Assembly: GCA_017503325.1 (NCBI GenBank)
Contig: JAFVTI010000007.1
Location: forward strand, 1 to 35,677
DNA: 35,677 bases
Direction: 5' to 3'
Origin: Clostridia bacterium
GTDB lineage: Bacteria > Bacillota > Clostridia > Oscillospirales > CAG-272
The translations under genes and the position numbers were made by a program. The notes below the pieces were generated by a model, which saw nothing but the letters and a program-made list of their open reading frames with translations, was not told the DNA's origin and searched no databases. Position 1 is the stretch's first letter. Each line of letters opens with the position of its first letter. Below, piece after piece: positions 23,611-31,473 of the stretch.

Positions 23611-24180
23611 ATGGAAATGCTGGACGTTTATACGCATGACGGAGAGAGAACCGGTAAGCTTGTGGAGAGAGGCCGCCGTTATCGGCTTGGAGACGACGAA
23701 TATACCATGGTCATCCATGCCTTTATCTACCACAGGGATCACGGATTTTTGATTCAAAAGCGTTCTGTGACCAAACGCGTGCTGCCGGGAGCCTGGTGCA
23801 TGACTATGGGTGTCGTACAGGCCGGCGAGGACAGCGAGACAGGCATGCGCCGCGAGGTGCGTGAGGAGTTGGGCCTGGAGATCGCCGACGGTCAGATCCG
23901 CAATTGCGTCCGCACCTTTAACGGACACAAGATCGTGGATATTTATCTTGTGTATACCGAGGCTGAGATTGAAGATATGGTGCTGCAGGAGGAAGAGGTA
24001 GAGCAGGTCTGCTGGGTAAGCGGCAGAGAGCTGCTTTCTCGCTTCGGCGGCAAGAATACGCGCTTGCACGAGGAATACGTGTCGTGCATGCAACGCTACG
24101 TGCACGTGACGCACAAGGCGGAGAAGAGAAGGAGAAGAAGACAGAATGCAAAACTTGCAAAACAGGGAAGTCAAGGCTGA
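23611..24180 (+). CDS. NUDIX hydrolase (isopentenyl-diphosphate isomerase-like subgroup)
   Basis: A 189-residue hydrolase of nucleoside-diphosphate-linked compounds. The NUDIX box is complete at residues 67-89 (G-VVQAG-E, then RREVREELGLE). The opening MLDVYTHDGERTGKLVERG and FLIQKRSVTKRVLPGAWC are typical of the subgroup that includes YfcD and IDI-like proteins, so the substrate is open. The ATG at 23611 has AAGAAGGA upstream; the longer open frame from 23494 begins inside the rpmE terminator. The C-terminus is unusually basic (EKRRRRRQNAKLAKQ) because it runs 35 bases into hflX in another frame. It is the first of four packed genes. Confidence 0.9.
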   Translation: MEMLDVYTHDGERTGKLVERGRRYRLGDDEYTMVIHAFIYHRDHGFLIQKRSVTKRVLPGAWCMTMGVVQAGEDSETGMRREVREELGLEIADGQIRNCVRTFNGHKIVDIYLVYTEAEIEDMVLQEEEVEQVCWVSGRELLSRFGGKNTRLHEEYVSCMQRYVHVTHKAEKRRRRRQNAKLAKQGSQG

Positions 24181-25450
24181 GACGCGTGCCGTACTGATCG
24201 GCATCGTGACCCGCGAGGCGGATGCCGCTGCGGTGGAATCGGGGCTTGATGAGCTTGAGCGACTGCTGGACACCGCGGGCGGTGTGGCCTTTGCACGCGT
24301 GGTGCAGAGTAAGGATACCCCTGATCCCAGAACCCTGATCGGTTCGGGTAAGGTACAGGAGGTCGCGGAGCTTTGTAAGAACAACGATATTGATTTAGTC
24401 ATCACGGACGAGGATCTCTCGCCCGCGCAGATCAGAAATTTGGAGGACGACATCGGAGGCGACGTGCGTGTCATCGACCGCTCCATGCTGATCTTAGATA
24501 TTTTTGCTCAACACGCCGTAACGGGCGAGGGAAAGCTGCAGGTCGAGCTTGCGCAGCTGCGCTACACCGCTCCCAGACTGATCGGTAAGGGCACGCAGCT
24601 CTCGCGTCTTGGCGGCGGCATCGGTACGAGAGGCCCGGGTGAATCCAAGCTGGAGAGCGACCGACGCCACATTCAGCGCCGCATCACGGCACTGGAGGCA
24701 CAGCTTTCCGAAATGGAAAAGAACCGCATGACCATGCGCGCCTCGCGCGACAAGAGTGGCCTGCCCAAGGTCGCTATCGTGGGATACACCAATGCAGGCA
24801 AATCCACGTTGCTCAACCGCATGACCGACGCGGGGATTTTGGCGCAGGATAAGCTGTTTGCCACGCTTGACCCCACCACAAGAAAATTCGAGCTGCCCGG
24901 CGGCGAGAGCATTCTCTTGACCGATACGGTCGGCTTTATCCGTAAGCTGCCCCACCATCTGATCAAGGCGTTCCGCTCAACGTTGGACGAAGCGGTTTAC
25001 GCCGATATCCTGATCATTGTCATCGATGCATCCGACCCCGAGCACGAGCAGAAGCTGGAGGTGACCGAGCAGGTACTGGCTGATCTCGGCGCTGCGGGCA
25101 AGCCCACGCTTTACGTGTTCAATAAGTGCGATCTGGTAGAGGGCGCGCTGCCCACGGTGGGCGGCAGAAACGCCGAGCATCAGATCCATATTTCTGCGCT
25201 GACCGGCAGCGGATACGAGGAATTCGCGCAAATGCTGGAGAGCATGATCCATGCAGGCAAGACGCGCGTGACGTTTGTGATTCCCAACGCCAAGCAGGGC
25301 GCTTTGAATACGCTTTATAAAATGGCAACGGTGGAGGACGTGGAATACGGCCCCGACGCGGTCAAGGTGACCGCCGTGGTGGATGCAAAGGTGCGCGGCA
25401 TGCTGCGCGAGTTTGATCCGACCGCGCCTGCCAAAGGACAGGATTGGTGA
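24146..25450 (+). CDS. hflX: GTPase HflX (ribosome rescue/splitting factor)
   Basis: GTPase of the Obg-HflX superfamily that binds the 50S subunit and splits stalled ribosomes under stress. The 434-residue protein has the N-terminal HflX domain (DPRTLIGSGKVQEV, LQVELAQLRYTAPRL), the glycine-rich linker LSRLGGGIGTRGPGESKLE (152-170), and a G domain with GYTNAGKS (213-220), DTVGFIRKLPHHL (from 260) and NKCD. The start overlaps the NUDIX gene by 35 bases, and its stop overlaps the next gene's start region. Translation is therefore likely coupled along this group. Confidence 0.96.
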   Translation: MQNLQNREVKAETRAVLIGIVTREADAAAVESGLDELERLLDTAGGVAFARVVQSKDTPDPRTLIGSGKVQEVAELCKNNDIDLVITDEDLSPAQIRNLEDDIGGDVRVIDRSMLILDIFAQHAVTGEGKLQVELAQLRYTAPRLIGKGTQLSRLGGGIGTRGPGESKLESDRRHIQRRITALEAQLSEMEKNRMTMRASRDKSGLPKVAIVGYTNAGKSTLLNRMTDAGILAQDKLFATLDPTTRKFELPGGESILLTDTVGFIRKLPHHLIKAFRSTLDEAVYADILIIVIDASDPEHEQKLEVTEQVLADLGAAGKPTLYVFNKCDLVEGALPTVGGRNAEHQIHISALTGSGYEEFAQMLESMIHAGKTRVTFVIPNAKQGALNTLYKMATVEDVEYGPDAVKVTAVVDAKVRGMLREFDPTAPAKGQDW

Positions 25451-25455
25451 CGATC

Positions 25456-25974
25456 ATGGAAAAAAGAGATCTGTTTGACGCATCGGGCAAGAGCCTTGGC
25501 ACGACCATCGTGCGCGGTGACCCCATGCCTGAGGGCACGTACGTGCTCAGCGTCAGTATTTTTACGGTCAACGATAAGGGCGAGATCCTCTTGACTCTGC
25601 GTGCGCCCGAGAAGCCCAATTTTCCCAATATGTGGGAGATCACGGCGGGCGGCGCGATCGCGGGAGAGAGCGGTATCGAGGCTGCCTTGCGCGAGCTGCG
25701 TGAGGAGACCGGTATCAAGGCGGGCCGAGACGAGCTGCAGCTTTTGCGCGTCATCCGCGAGCCCTCGGCTTTTGTGGAATGCTATTTGTACAGGACCAAT
25801 CTCCCGGGCTCTGCAGTAGTGCTGCAGGAGGGTGAAACGGTTGCGGCCCGATTTACCTCAATCAAGCGATTTGAGGAGCTGCTGCATACCGATGGCATTG
25901 CACAGCCAGTAGCATTCCGCTACGGTGTGATACGTGACGCGCTTTATCGCGCGATCGGACTTGACGGGGTGTGA
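25456..25974 (+). CDS. Second NUDIX hydrolase
   Basis: A 172-residue protein with a NUDIX box at residues 65-87 (GGAIAGE, then LRELREETGI). It is of the same broad type as the gene at 23611 but diverged. The start is uncertain: ATG at 25456 has GGTGA five bases upstream, while GTG at 25447 has AAAGGA seven bases upstream and would add three residues. The substrate is not deducible. Two NUDIX genes bracket hflX, and the yigZ gene follows after one base, so all are probably one transcript. Confidence 0.88.
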   Translation: MEKRDLFDASGKSLGTTIVRGDPMPEGTYVLSVSIFTVNDKGEILLTLRAPEKPNFPNMWEITAGGAIAGESGIEAALRELREETGIKAGRDELQLLRVIREPSAFVECYLYRTNLPGSAVVLQEGETVAARFTSIKRFEELLHTDGIAQPVAFRYGVIRDALYRAIGLDGV

Positions 25975-25975
25975 C

Positions 25976-26617
25976 ATGGCGGACGAGCAACTGTATATGA
26001 CGCTTGAAAAAATGGCATCGGCCGAGTTCGAGGAGCGAAATTCGCTCTTTATCGGGCACGCTGCTCCCATCAAAAACGAGCAGGAGGCCATGGCGTTTGT
26101 CAAGCAAAAGCAAAGGGAATATGCGGATGCCACGCATAACGTGTGGGCGTATCTGCTCAGGGGCGGCATTGTCGCGAGATATTCGGACGACGGCGAGCCG
26201 CAGGGTACTGCAGGCGTACCTGTGCTGGAATGCATGCGCAAATCGGGTGCTACGGATATGGTCGTGGTGGTCACGCGCTATTTCGGCGGGATTCTGCTGG
26301 GCGCGGGCGGACTTGTGCGCGCTTATTCGCACGCGGCAAGGATTGCACTGGACGCGGCACATATCATTACCTATCACAAATACGGCGAATACAGCATGAA
26401 CTGCTCGTACTCGGACTATCAGAAGTTCAATCTGCTGCTGCCCAAGATGGGTGCGCTTGTGGATGACGTGGAGTATGCCGATACGGTGACCGTGCACTTT
26501 GCGGTCAAGGACGAGCATAGGGACGCCTTATGGCGCCGTATTTCGGAGACAAGCAATGGGAAATGTGTGCCCGAAAAGACGGGCGAACGCTACGACTATC
26601 ACGAAACAGACGCGTGA
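25976..26617 (+). CDS. yigZ: YigZ/IMPACT family protein
   Basis: A 213-residue protein of the conserved YigZ family, whose N-terminal domain is related to the eukaryotic IMPACT protein and whose C-terminal domain has an EF-G-like fold. The molecular role in bacteria is unsettled. Hallmarks are FIGHAAPIKNEQEAMAF, ATHNVWAYLL, YSDDGEPQGTAGVPVLE and VTRYFGGILLGAGGLVRAYS. The ATG at 25976 lies one base after the preceding stop. It ends the four-gene unit; the terminator at 26805 lies 190 bases downstream, after the left half of the multi-hairpin element. Confidence 0.92.
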   Translation: MADEQLYMTLEKMASAEFEERNSLFIGHAAPIKNEQEAMAFVKQKQREYADATHNVWAYLLRGGIVARYSDDGEPQGTAGVPVLECMRKSGATDMVVVVTRYFGGILLGAGGLVRAYSHAARIALDAAHIITYHKYGEYSMNCSYSDYQKFNLLLPKMGALVDDVEYADTVTVHFAVKDEHRDALWRRISETSNGKCVPEKTGERYDYHETDA

Positions 26618-26642
26618 ACACCCCCAACGAGCATAGACAGAA

Positions 26643-26790
26643 TGAAAGTTTTTGATCGACCTTTTTTCAAAAAGGTCGCGGGGACTTGGGGCAGAGCCCC
26701 AAGTCGCGCCCGCAGGCGCGAAACACTTATACGGCATTTCTTTGGTTCTTTCTTTGTGCCTACTTGCTCAAAGAAAGAACGGAGAAAAAT
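26643..26790 (+). repeat. Four-hairpin element, left copy
   Basis: Four hairpins in a row: GACC-type at 26658-26677, ACTTGGGGC/GCCCCAAGT at 26684-26704, CGCGCC/GGCGCG at 26705-26720, and a 12-base-pair GTTCTTTCTTTG/CAAAGAAAGAAC at 26745-26780. Linkers and loops are shared with the inverted copy at 26865-27003 while the stem sequences differ. A short open frame here is a by-product. The block 26618-27211 holds no gene. Confidence 0.85.
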
Positions 26791-26804
26791 TTCTCAATGT
26801 AATG

Positions 26805-26841
26805 AAAAATGGAGCTACCTTGCATAGGTAGCTCCATTTTT
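26805..26841. terminator. Bidirectional terminator at the centre of the palindrome
   Basis: AAAAATGGAGCTACCT (26805-26820) pairs with AGGTAGCTCCATTTTT (26826-26841), with A-runs and T-runs on both sides. It lies exactly midway between the two four-hairpin copies and can end the hflX-yigZ transcript. Confidence 0.88.
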
Positions 26842-26864
26842 GTTTATGTGAGAAAATCGTTTCC

Positions 26865-27003
26865 GTACTTTTTCTTGGCTGTGTAGCCGCAAGAAAAAGT
26901 ACCAAAAAGAACGGCGAGTAAAGAATTTCGCCTCTGCGGAGGCGACCAAGGGCTCTGCCCTTGGAGCCCGCGAGCCTTTGAAAAGGCTCGATCCAAACTT
27001 TCG
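26865..27003 (-). repeat. Four-hairpin element, right (inverted) copy
   Basis: Reading the minus strand gives the same order as the left copy: CGAGCC/GGCTCG (26971-26990), CCAAGGGC/GCCCTTGG (26946-26964), CGCCTC/GAGGCG (26929-26944) and a 13-base-pair GTACTTTTTCTTG stem (26865-26902). All four stems differ from the left copy yet remain self-complementary. The shared linkers include GAAAGTTT near the outer end and GGCAGAGCC in hairpin 2. Confidence 0.85.
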
Positions 27004-27045
27004 TCCTGTGGAGGTGAACCGTTGAGGTGGCGGTTGTCCGTTATT

Positions 27046-27075
27046 GTAGGGCGGGAGGATGATATCCTCCTCCTA
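27046..27075. repeat. Single GTAGGG-type palindrome
   Basis: GTAGGGCGGGAGGAT is followed by GAT and ATCCTCCTCCTAT, with GGAGGAT/ATCCTCC pairing. It resembles one arm of the paired elements at 1443, 14061 and 22455, but no second arm is seen nearby. Confidence 0.6.
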
Positions 27076-27211
27076 TGTTTGCAAGGAAACCTATCAAAGG
27101 CTTGAAATATTGAAAATTTCATAAAAATTTCGCCAAGAAAAAAAGGAAAATCGCAAAAAATTGCGTATATTATTATTGTAAGAATCAAAATAGAGAAAGC
27201 GAGGTCGTATC

Positions 27212-28240
27212 ATGGAACAAAAAAAGGATAGCTTTGTTAACATTTTCTTGGAAAGAGAAGAACAGACGCTCTCTCCGTACGCCTTCCGTACCTCGCAAAC
27301 TCGTGGTCGCGAGCGTTATCAGACGCCCTGCGAGCTGCGTACCGAATTCCAGCGTGACCGCGATAAGATCACACATTGCCAGTCCTTCCGCAGACTCATG
27401 AATAAAACGCAGGTGTTCCTTGCTCCCGTGGGTGACCATTACCGCACCCGCCTGACCCACACGCTGGAGGTCACGCAGATCGCGCGTATCATGGCGCGCG
27501 CCCTGCGGCTGAACGAGGACCTGACCGAGGCTGCTGCTCTTGGACATGACTTAGGGCACACTCCCTTCGGCCATGCGGGCGAGCGAGCCCTGCAAAAGTG
27601 CTATTCTCCCGATTTTTCGCATTATGCCCAGAGCCTTCGTGTCGTAGAGGTGCTGGAAAATGACGGGCAAGGTCTGAATCTGACCTGGGAGGTCAGGGAT
27701 GGCATTCTCAATCATTCCGGCTCGCTCGATTTTTGCGGTGCGAGCACCTTGGAGGGAGTGCTTGTCAAATACGCCGATAAGATTGCTTACATCAACCACG
27801 ATATTGACGACGCCTGCCGCGCAGGCATCCTCTCCTTAGAGGATATTCCCGCGCATCTGCGCGAAATCCTTGGTCAGCGACATAGCCAACGCATCAATAC
27901 CATGGTCACCTCGGTCATCCGAGGCTCTACCGATAAGGATCACATTTGCATGACCCCCGAGATCGCAGATGCCACCGATCAGCTGCGCGAGTTTCTCTTT
28001 GAGCGCGTCTACCTCAATCCCGTCGCCAAGGGCGAGGAGGGAAAGGCGGAGGCGATGCTGATCAAGCTTTACGAGTATTTTGTCAAGTATCCCGAAAAGC
28101 TGCCCGAGTCCTATAAGAGACATATCGAGTCAGCGTCGGTCGAGCGCTGCGTTTGCGACTATGTTTCGGGCATGACCGACAGATACGCCATTCAGCTTTA
28201 TAACGATCTGTTCATCCCGCAGGTCTGGAGGGGCAGATAA
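27212..28240 (+). CDS. dgt: Deoxyguanosinetriphosphate triphosphohydrolase family protein (HD domain)
   Basis: HD-superfamily enzyme that cleaves dNTPs to nucleoside and triphosphate and so helps control dNTP pools. The 342-residue protein shows the metal site: His83 (RLTHTLEV), the HD pair at 112-113 in LGHDLGHTPFGHAGE, and a later Asp in YADKIAYINHDIDDA. The opening SPYAFRTSQTRGRERYQTPC is typical of clostridial members placed before dnaG. The ATG at 27212 follows GAGG. It is the first gene of the dgt-dnaG-rpoD group; the dnaG start lies three bases after its stop. A promoter should lie in the AT-rich 27150-27200 stretch, but no clear -35/-10 pair is visible. Confidence 0.93.
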   Translation: MEQKKDSFVNIFLEREEQTLSPYAFRTSQTRGRERYQTPCELRTEFQRDRDKITHCQSFRRLMNKTQVFLAPVGDHYRTRLTHTLEVTQIARIMARALRLNEDLTEAAALGHDLGHTPFGHAGERALQKCYSPDFSHYAQSLRVVEVLENDGQGLNLTWEVRDGILNHSGSLDFCGASTLEGVLVKYADKIAYINHDIDDACRAGILSLEDIPAHLREILGQRHSQRINTMVTSVIRGSTDKDHICMTPEIADATDQLREFLFERVYLNPVAKGEEGKAEAMLIKLYEYFVKYPEKLPESYKRHIESASVERCVCDYVSGMTDRYAIQLYNDLFIPQVWRGR

Positions 28241-28243
28241 CAT

Positions 28244-30016
28244 ATGAGAATTCCAAGAGAGGTTGTGGAGGAGGTACGCCACCGCACGGACATCGTCGAA
28301 CTGATCGGCAGCTACGTCACGCTCAAGCGTGCAGGCTCCAATTTTGGCGGGCTTTGCCCGTTCCACAGTGAAAAAACGCCGTCGTTTACGGTGTTTCCCG
28401 ACAGCGAAAGCTTTTATTGCTTTGGCTGCGGTGCGGGCGGTGACGCCATTACCTTCGTCATGAAAAATGAGAATCTGGACTATCCCTCAGCCGTTGAGGT
28501 GCTCGCGGCAAGAGCGGGCATTCAGATTGTACGGGAGCAGGAGCAGAATACGGGAGGTCTGACACGCAAGCGCGTGCACGACATGAACCGCGACGCTGCG
28601 AAATTCTTTCACCAATGTCTGCTTTCCCCCATCGGCGCAGAGGGACTCAAATACCTGACCGAAAAACGCGGTCTGAGTATGGCGCTGATCAAGCATTTCG
28701 GTCTTGGCTTTGCACCGGGATCGTTCAATATGCTGACCGATTACATGCATAAAAAGGGATACACCGACCAGGAGCTGGCGCAGGGTTTTCTGTGCGGCAT
28801 CAGCCAGAAAAACGGCCGCGCCTACGACTATTTCCGCAATCGCGTGATGTTCCCGATTATCGATACCGCAGGCAACGTCATCGCATTCGGCGGCCGCGTG
28901 ATGGACGATTCCAAGCCGAAATACCTCAACTCGTCCGACACGCCCGCGTTCCAGAAGCGCAAGAATCTGTTTGCGCTCAACTTTGCCAAGAATCATTGCG
29001 CGGATCGACTGATTTTGTGCGAAGGATATATGGACGTCATCTCGCTGCATGCTTACGGCTTTGAAAACGCCGTGGCAACGCTGGGCACGGCCATTACACC
29101 CGAGCAGGCAAGATTGATGACCAAATATACCAAGCAGGTCGTGATCTGCTACGACGCCGACGAGGCCGGCCAGCGCGCCGCACTCAAGGCGATGGAGGTG
29201 CTTGGACAGGTGGGCATGGACGTGCGCGTGCTGCACGTGACCGACGCCAAGGACCCCGATGAATATCTGCGCAAATTCGGAGACGCGCGATTCCGCCGCT
29301 TAGTGGAAGGCAGCCGCACCGAGTTTTCGTATAAATCTGAAAAGATCCTTGCAAAATACAGCATGGATTTACCCGAGGAGCGCATCAAGGCCTCCGAGGA
29401 GCTGTGTGCGCTGATCGCGCAATCCTCCTCCAAGGTCGAGCGCGAGATCTACGCCTCCATGGTGGCGGACAAGCTGGGCATCAGTGTTGAAAGCCTGAAA
29501 AACGACGTGGAGCGTGCCATTCACAAGCGCATCAGGGCCATGAAGCAAAAGCAAAGCAAGGAGGCGGGACTTTCCGCCAAGGGATATGGGGATCGGGTCA
29601 ATCCCGATACCGTCAAAAACGTGCAGGCGGTGGCGGCAGAGGAGGCCATTATCGGTCTTTTGATGCTGTATCCCGAGCACAGAAAAATGATCACAACGGG
29701 AACGCTTGCGCTTGGCGAGGACGATTTCTTCTCCGCGCTCGGCAAGCGAGCCTTTGCCCGCATCATGCAAATGGAGCGGGAAGAGGGCGGCTTTTCCTAC
29801 TCGTTGATGGGAGAGGATTTCTCCCCGGACGAGATGGGCAGGCTGCAGAGCATGCTGCAAAAGCGGCGCGCCCTTGCCGAAAACGGCACGGCGGTGCTGC
29901 GTGCAAGCGTGCAGACACTGATCGAGCAGAAGAAAAAGAGCGATGCCAAGGCATCGGGGGACACCGTGCTTTCCATCCAGCAGCTGCTTGACGCAAAAAA
30001 GAAAAAACAATCGTAA
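28244..30016 (+). CDS. dnaG: DNA primase DnaG
   Basis: Makes the RNA primers of chromosomal replication. The 590-residue length is normal. The N-terminal CHC2 zinc site is Cys38, His41, Cys59 and Cys62 (CPFH and CFGC). The TOPRIM catalytic core follows with Glu260 in LCEGYMDV and DAD at 304-306 (ICYDADEAGQRAA). The C-terminal 120 residues should bind the DnaB helicase and are weakly conserved as usual. The gene starts three bases after dgt and ends 31 bases before rpoD, which has its own AAAGGAAA ribosome binding site. Confidence 0.97.
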   Translation: MRIPREVVEEVRHRTDIVELIGSYVTLKRAGSNFGGLCPFHSEKTPSFTVFPDSESFYCFGCGAGGDAITFVMKNENLDYPSAVEVLAARAGIQIVREQEQNTGGLTRKRVHDMNRDAAKFFHQCLLSPIGAEGLKYLTEKRGLSMALIKHFGLGFAPGSFNMLTDYMHKKGYTDQELAQGFLCGISQKNGRAYDYFRNRVMFPIIDTAGNVIAFGGRVMDDSKPKYLNSSDTPAFQKRKNLFALNFAKNHCADRLILCEGYMDVISLHAYGFENAVATLGTAITPEQARLMTKYTKQVVICYDADEAGQRAALKAMEVLGQVGMDVRVLHVTDAKDPDEYLRKFGDARFRRLVEGSRTEFSYKSEKILAKYSMDLPEERIKASEELCALIAQSSSKVEREIYASMVADKLGISVESLKNDVERAIHKRIRAMKQKQSKEAGLSAKGYGDRVNPDTVKNVQAVAAEEAIIGLLMLYPEHRKMITTGTLALGEDDFFSALGKRAFARIMQMEREEGGFSYSLMGEDFSPDEMGRLQSMLQKRRALAENGTAVLRASVQTLIEQKKKSDAKASGDTVLSIQQLLDAKKKKQS

Positions 30017-30047
30017 TCAATACCCAAATTGAAAGGAAACCAAAAAC

Positions 30048-31166
30048 ATGACCGAAACCACTATTGTAACCGGTGAACACGAAGAAAAGAAGATCACCGT
30101 AGAGGAGCTGATCGCCAAGGGCAAGAAGGGCGACCTTTCCAGCGAGGATCTGGACGACGCGCTGGAAGAAATGGACTATGATCTTGACAGTATAGACAAG
30201 CTTTACGAAACCCTGGAAGATAACGGCATTCCGATCGGCGACGACATCTCCAGCGCAGAGATCGATGAGATCGAGAGCGAGGTAGAGCAGTACAGCGACG
30301 GCGAGAACATGGAAAGACTGCTTGGCCAGGAGGGTCTTGCGATCGATGACCCCGTGCGTCTGTACCTCAAGGAGATCGGCCGCGTGCCGCTTTTGACGGC
30401 AGATAAGGAGCGCGAGCTTGCCGAGAGAATGGCTGCAGGTGACGAGGATGCCAAGATGGAGCTGGTGGAAGCGAACTTGCGTCTGGTTGTCAGTATTGCA
30501 AAGAGATACGTGGGCAGAGGCATGTTCTTCCTGGATCTGATCCAGGAAGGTAATCTGGGTCTGATGAAGGCCGTGGATAAGTTCGATTACACAAAGGGCT
30601 ATAAGTTCTCGACCTACGCAACCTGGTGGATCAGACAGGCCATCACCCGTGCGATCGCGGATCAGGCAAGAACCATCCGCATTCCCGTGCATATGGTTGA
30701 GACCATCCATAAGGTTTCCAGATATTCCAGACAAATGCTGCAGGAGCTTGGCAGAGAGGCGACTGCAGAGGAGATCGGTGAGAAGATGGGCATGAGCGCA
30801 GACAAGGTGCGCGAGATCCTCAAGATCGCCCAGGACCCCGTATCGCTTGAAACTCCCATCGGTGAAGAGGAGGACAGCCACCTTGGCGACTTCATTCCCG
30901 ACGACGAGACCCCCGCACCCGCAGAGGCTGCGTCCGCTACCATTCTGCGCGAGGTCATTGAGCGCGAGCTGCATACCCTGACTCCCAGAGAGGAGCACGT
31001 TATCAAGCTGCGTTTCGGCCTTTACGACGGCAGAACCAGAACGCTGGAAGAGGTTGGCCAGGAGTTCGAGATCACCAGAGAGCGTATCCGTCAGATCGAG
31101 GCAAAGGCGCTGCGTAAGCTGCGTCACCCCAGTCGTGCACGCCATCTCAAGGGCTTTTTGGACTGA
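30048..31166 (+). CDS. rpoD: Primary RNA polymerase sigma factor RpoD (SigA)
   Basis: Housekeeping sigma factor, 372 residues, close to Bacillus SigA. Region 1.1 is acidic (residues 1-90), then region 1.2 [16 protein letters not shown], region 2 [17 protein letters not shown] and [17 protein letters not shown] (core binding and -10 recognition), region 3, and region 4 with [19 protein letters not shown] (-35 recognition helix). Its expected recognition sequence agrees with the TTGACA/TATAAT promoters seen in this window. It closes the dgt-dnaG-rpoD group. No rho-independent terminator is obvious in the 200 bases downstream. Confidence 0.98.
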   Translation: MTETTIVTGEHEEKKITVEELIAKGKKGDLSSEDLDDALEEMDYDLDSIDKLYETLEDNGIPIGDDISSAEIDEIESEVEQYSDGENMERLLGQEGLAIDDPVRLYLKEIGRVPLLTADKERELAERMAAGDEDAKMELVEANLRLVVSIAKRYVGRGMFFLDLIQEGNLGLMKAVDKFDYTKGYKFSTYATWWIRQAITRAIADQARTIRIPVHMVETIHKVSRYSRQMLQELGREATAEEIGEKMGMSADKVREILKIAQDPVSLETPIGEEEDSHLGDFIPDDETPAPAEAASATILREVIERELHTLTPREEHVIKLRFGLYDGRTRTLEEVGQEFEITRERIRQIEAKALRKLRHPSRARHLKGFLD

Positions 31167-31473
31167 TATTTTGTAAAAAAATTGTGAATTGTAGCCAATG
31201 AAAATGCCCGGAAAGCAGGGCAAAATCGGGTGTCAGACCGCCTGTACTCGGCAATAATTTACAAAGAAAACCGAGTTGATTTGTGACAATTGACAAGGTT
31301 TTCGGGACTTGCGAAAAACGTAACCGTTCCGAGTCAAAAAAGGTTTACAAACTAAGCCAAAAATATCCTTGACACGGGACTGATTTTAGTGTAGAATATA
31401 ATAGTATGAAATTATATGCCGATCCCTGCCTGTTCGGAGGGATAGGGCAGCACGAATGCTAAGGAGGATTCCA
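31167..31473 (+). promoter_or_regulatory. Leader region and sigma-A promoter of the large lipoprotein gene
   Basis: TTGACA (31369-31374), a 17-base spacer and TAGAAT (31392-31397) form a strong promoter about 80 bases before the start codon. The leader can pair TCCCT with AGGGA around 31424-31444. The remainder (31167-31360) is AT-rich without a gene; GCCC-GGAAAGCA-GGGC near 31206 is the only hairpin that could lie after rpoD and has no T-run. Confidence 0.75.

Noticed and set aside
26642..27188. Short frames of 61 and 114 residues across the multi-hairpin palindrome
   Set aside because: They are translations of hairpin stems and the terminator; no start signals.
31290..31295. A TTGACA upstream of the lipoprotein gene taken as a second promoter
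   Set aside because: No -10-like hexamer lies 16-19 bases downstream; the promoter at 31369-31397 is much better.
31397..31402. TATAAT at 31397 as the lipoprotein -10
   Set aside because: It would give a 22-base spacer from TTGACA; the overlapping TAGAAT at 31392 gives the standard 17 bases.
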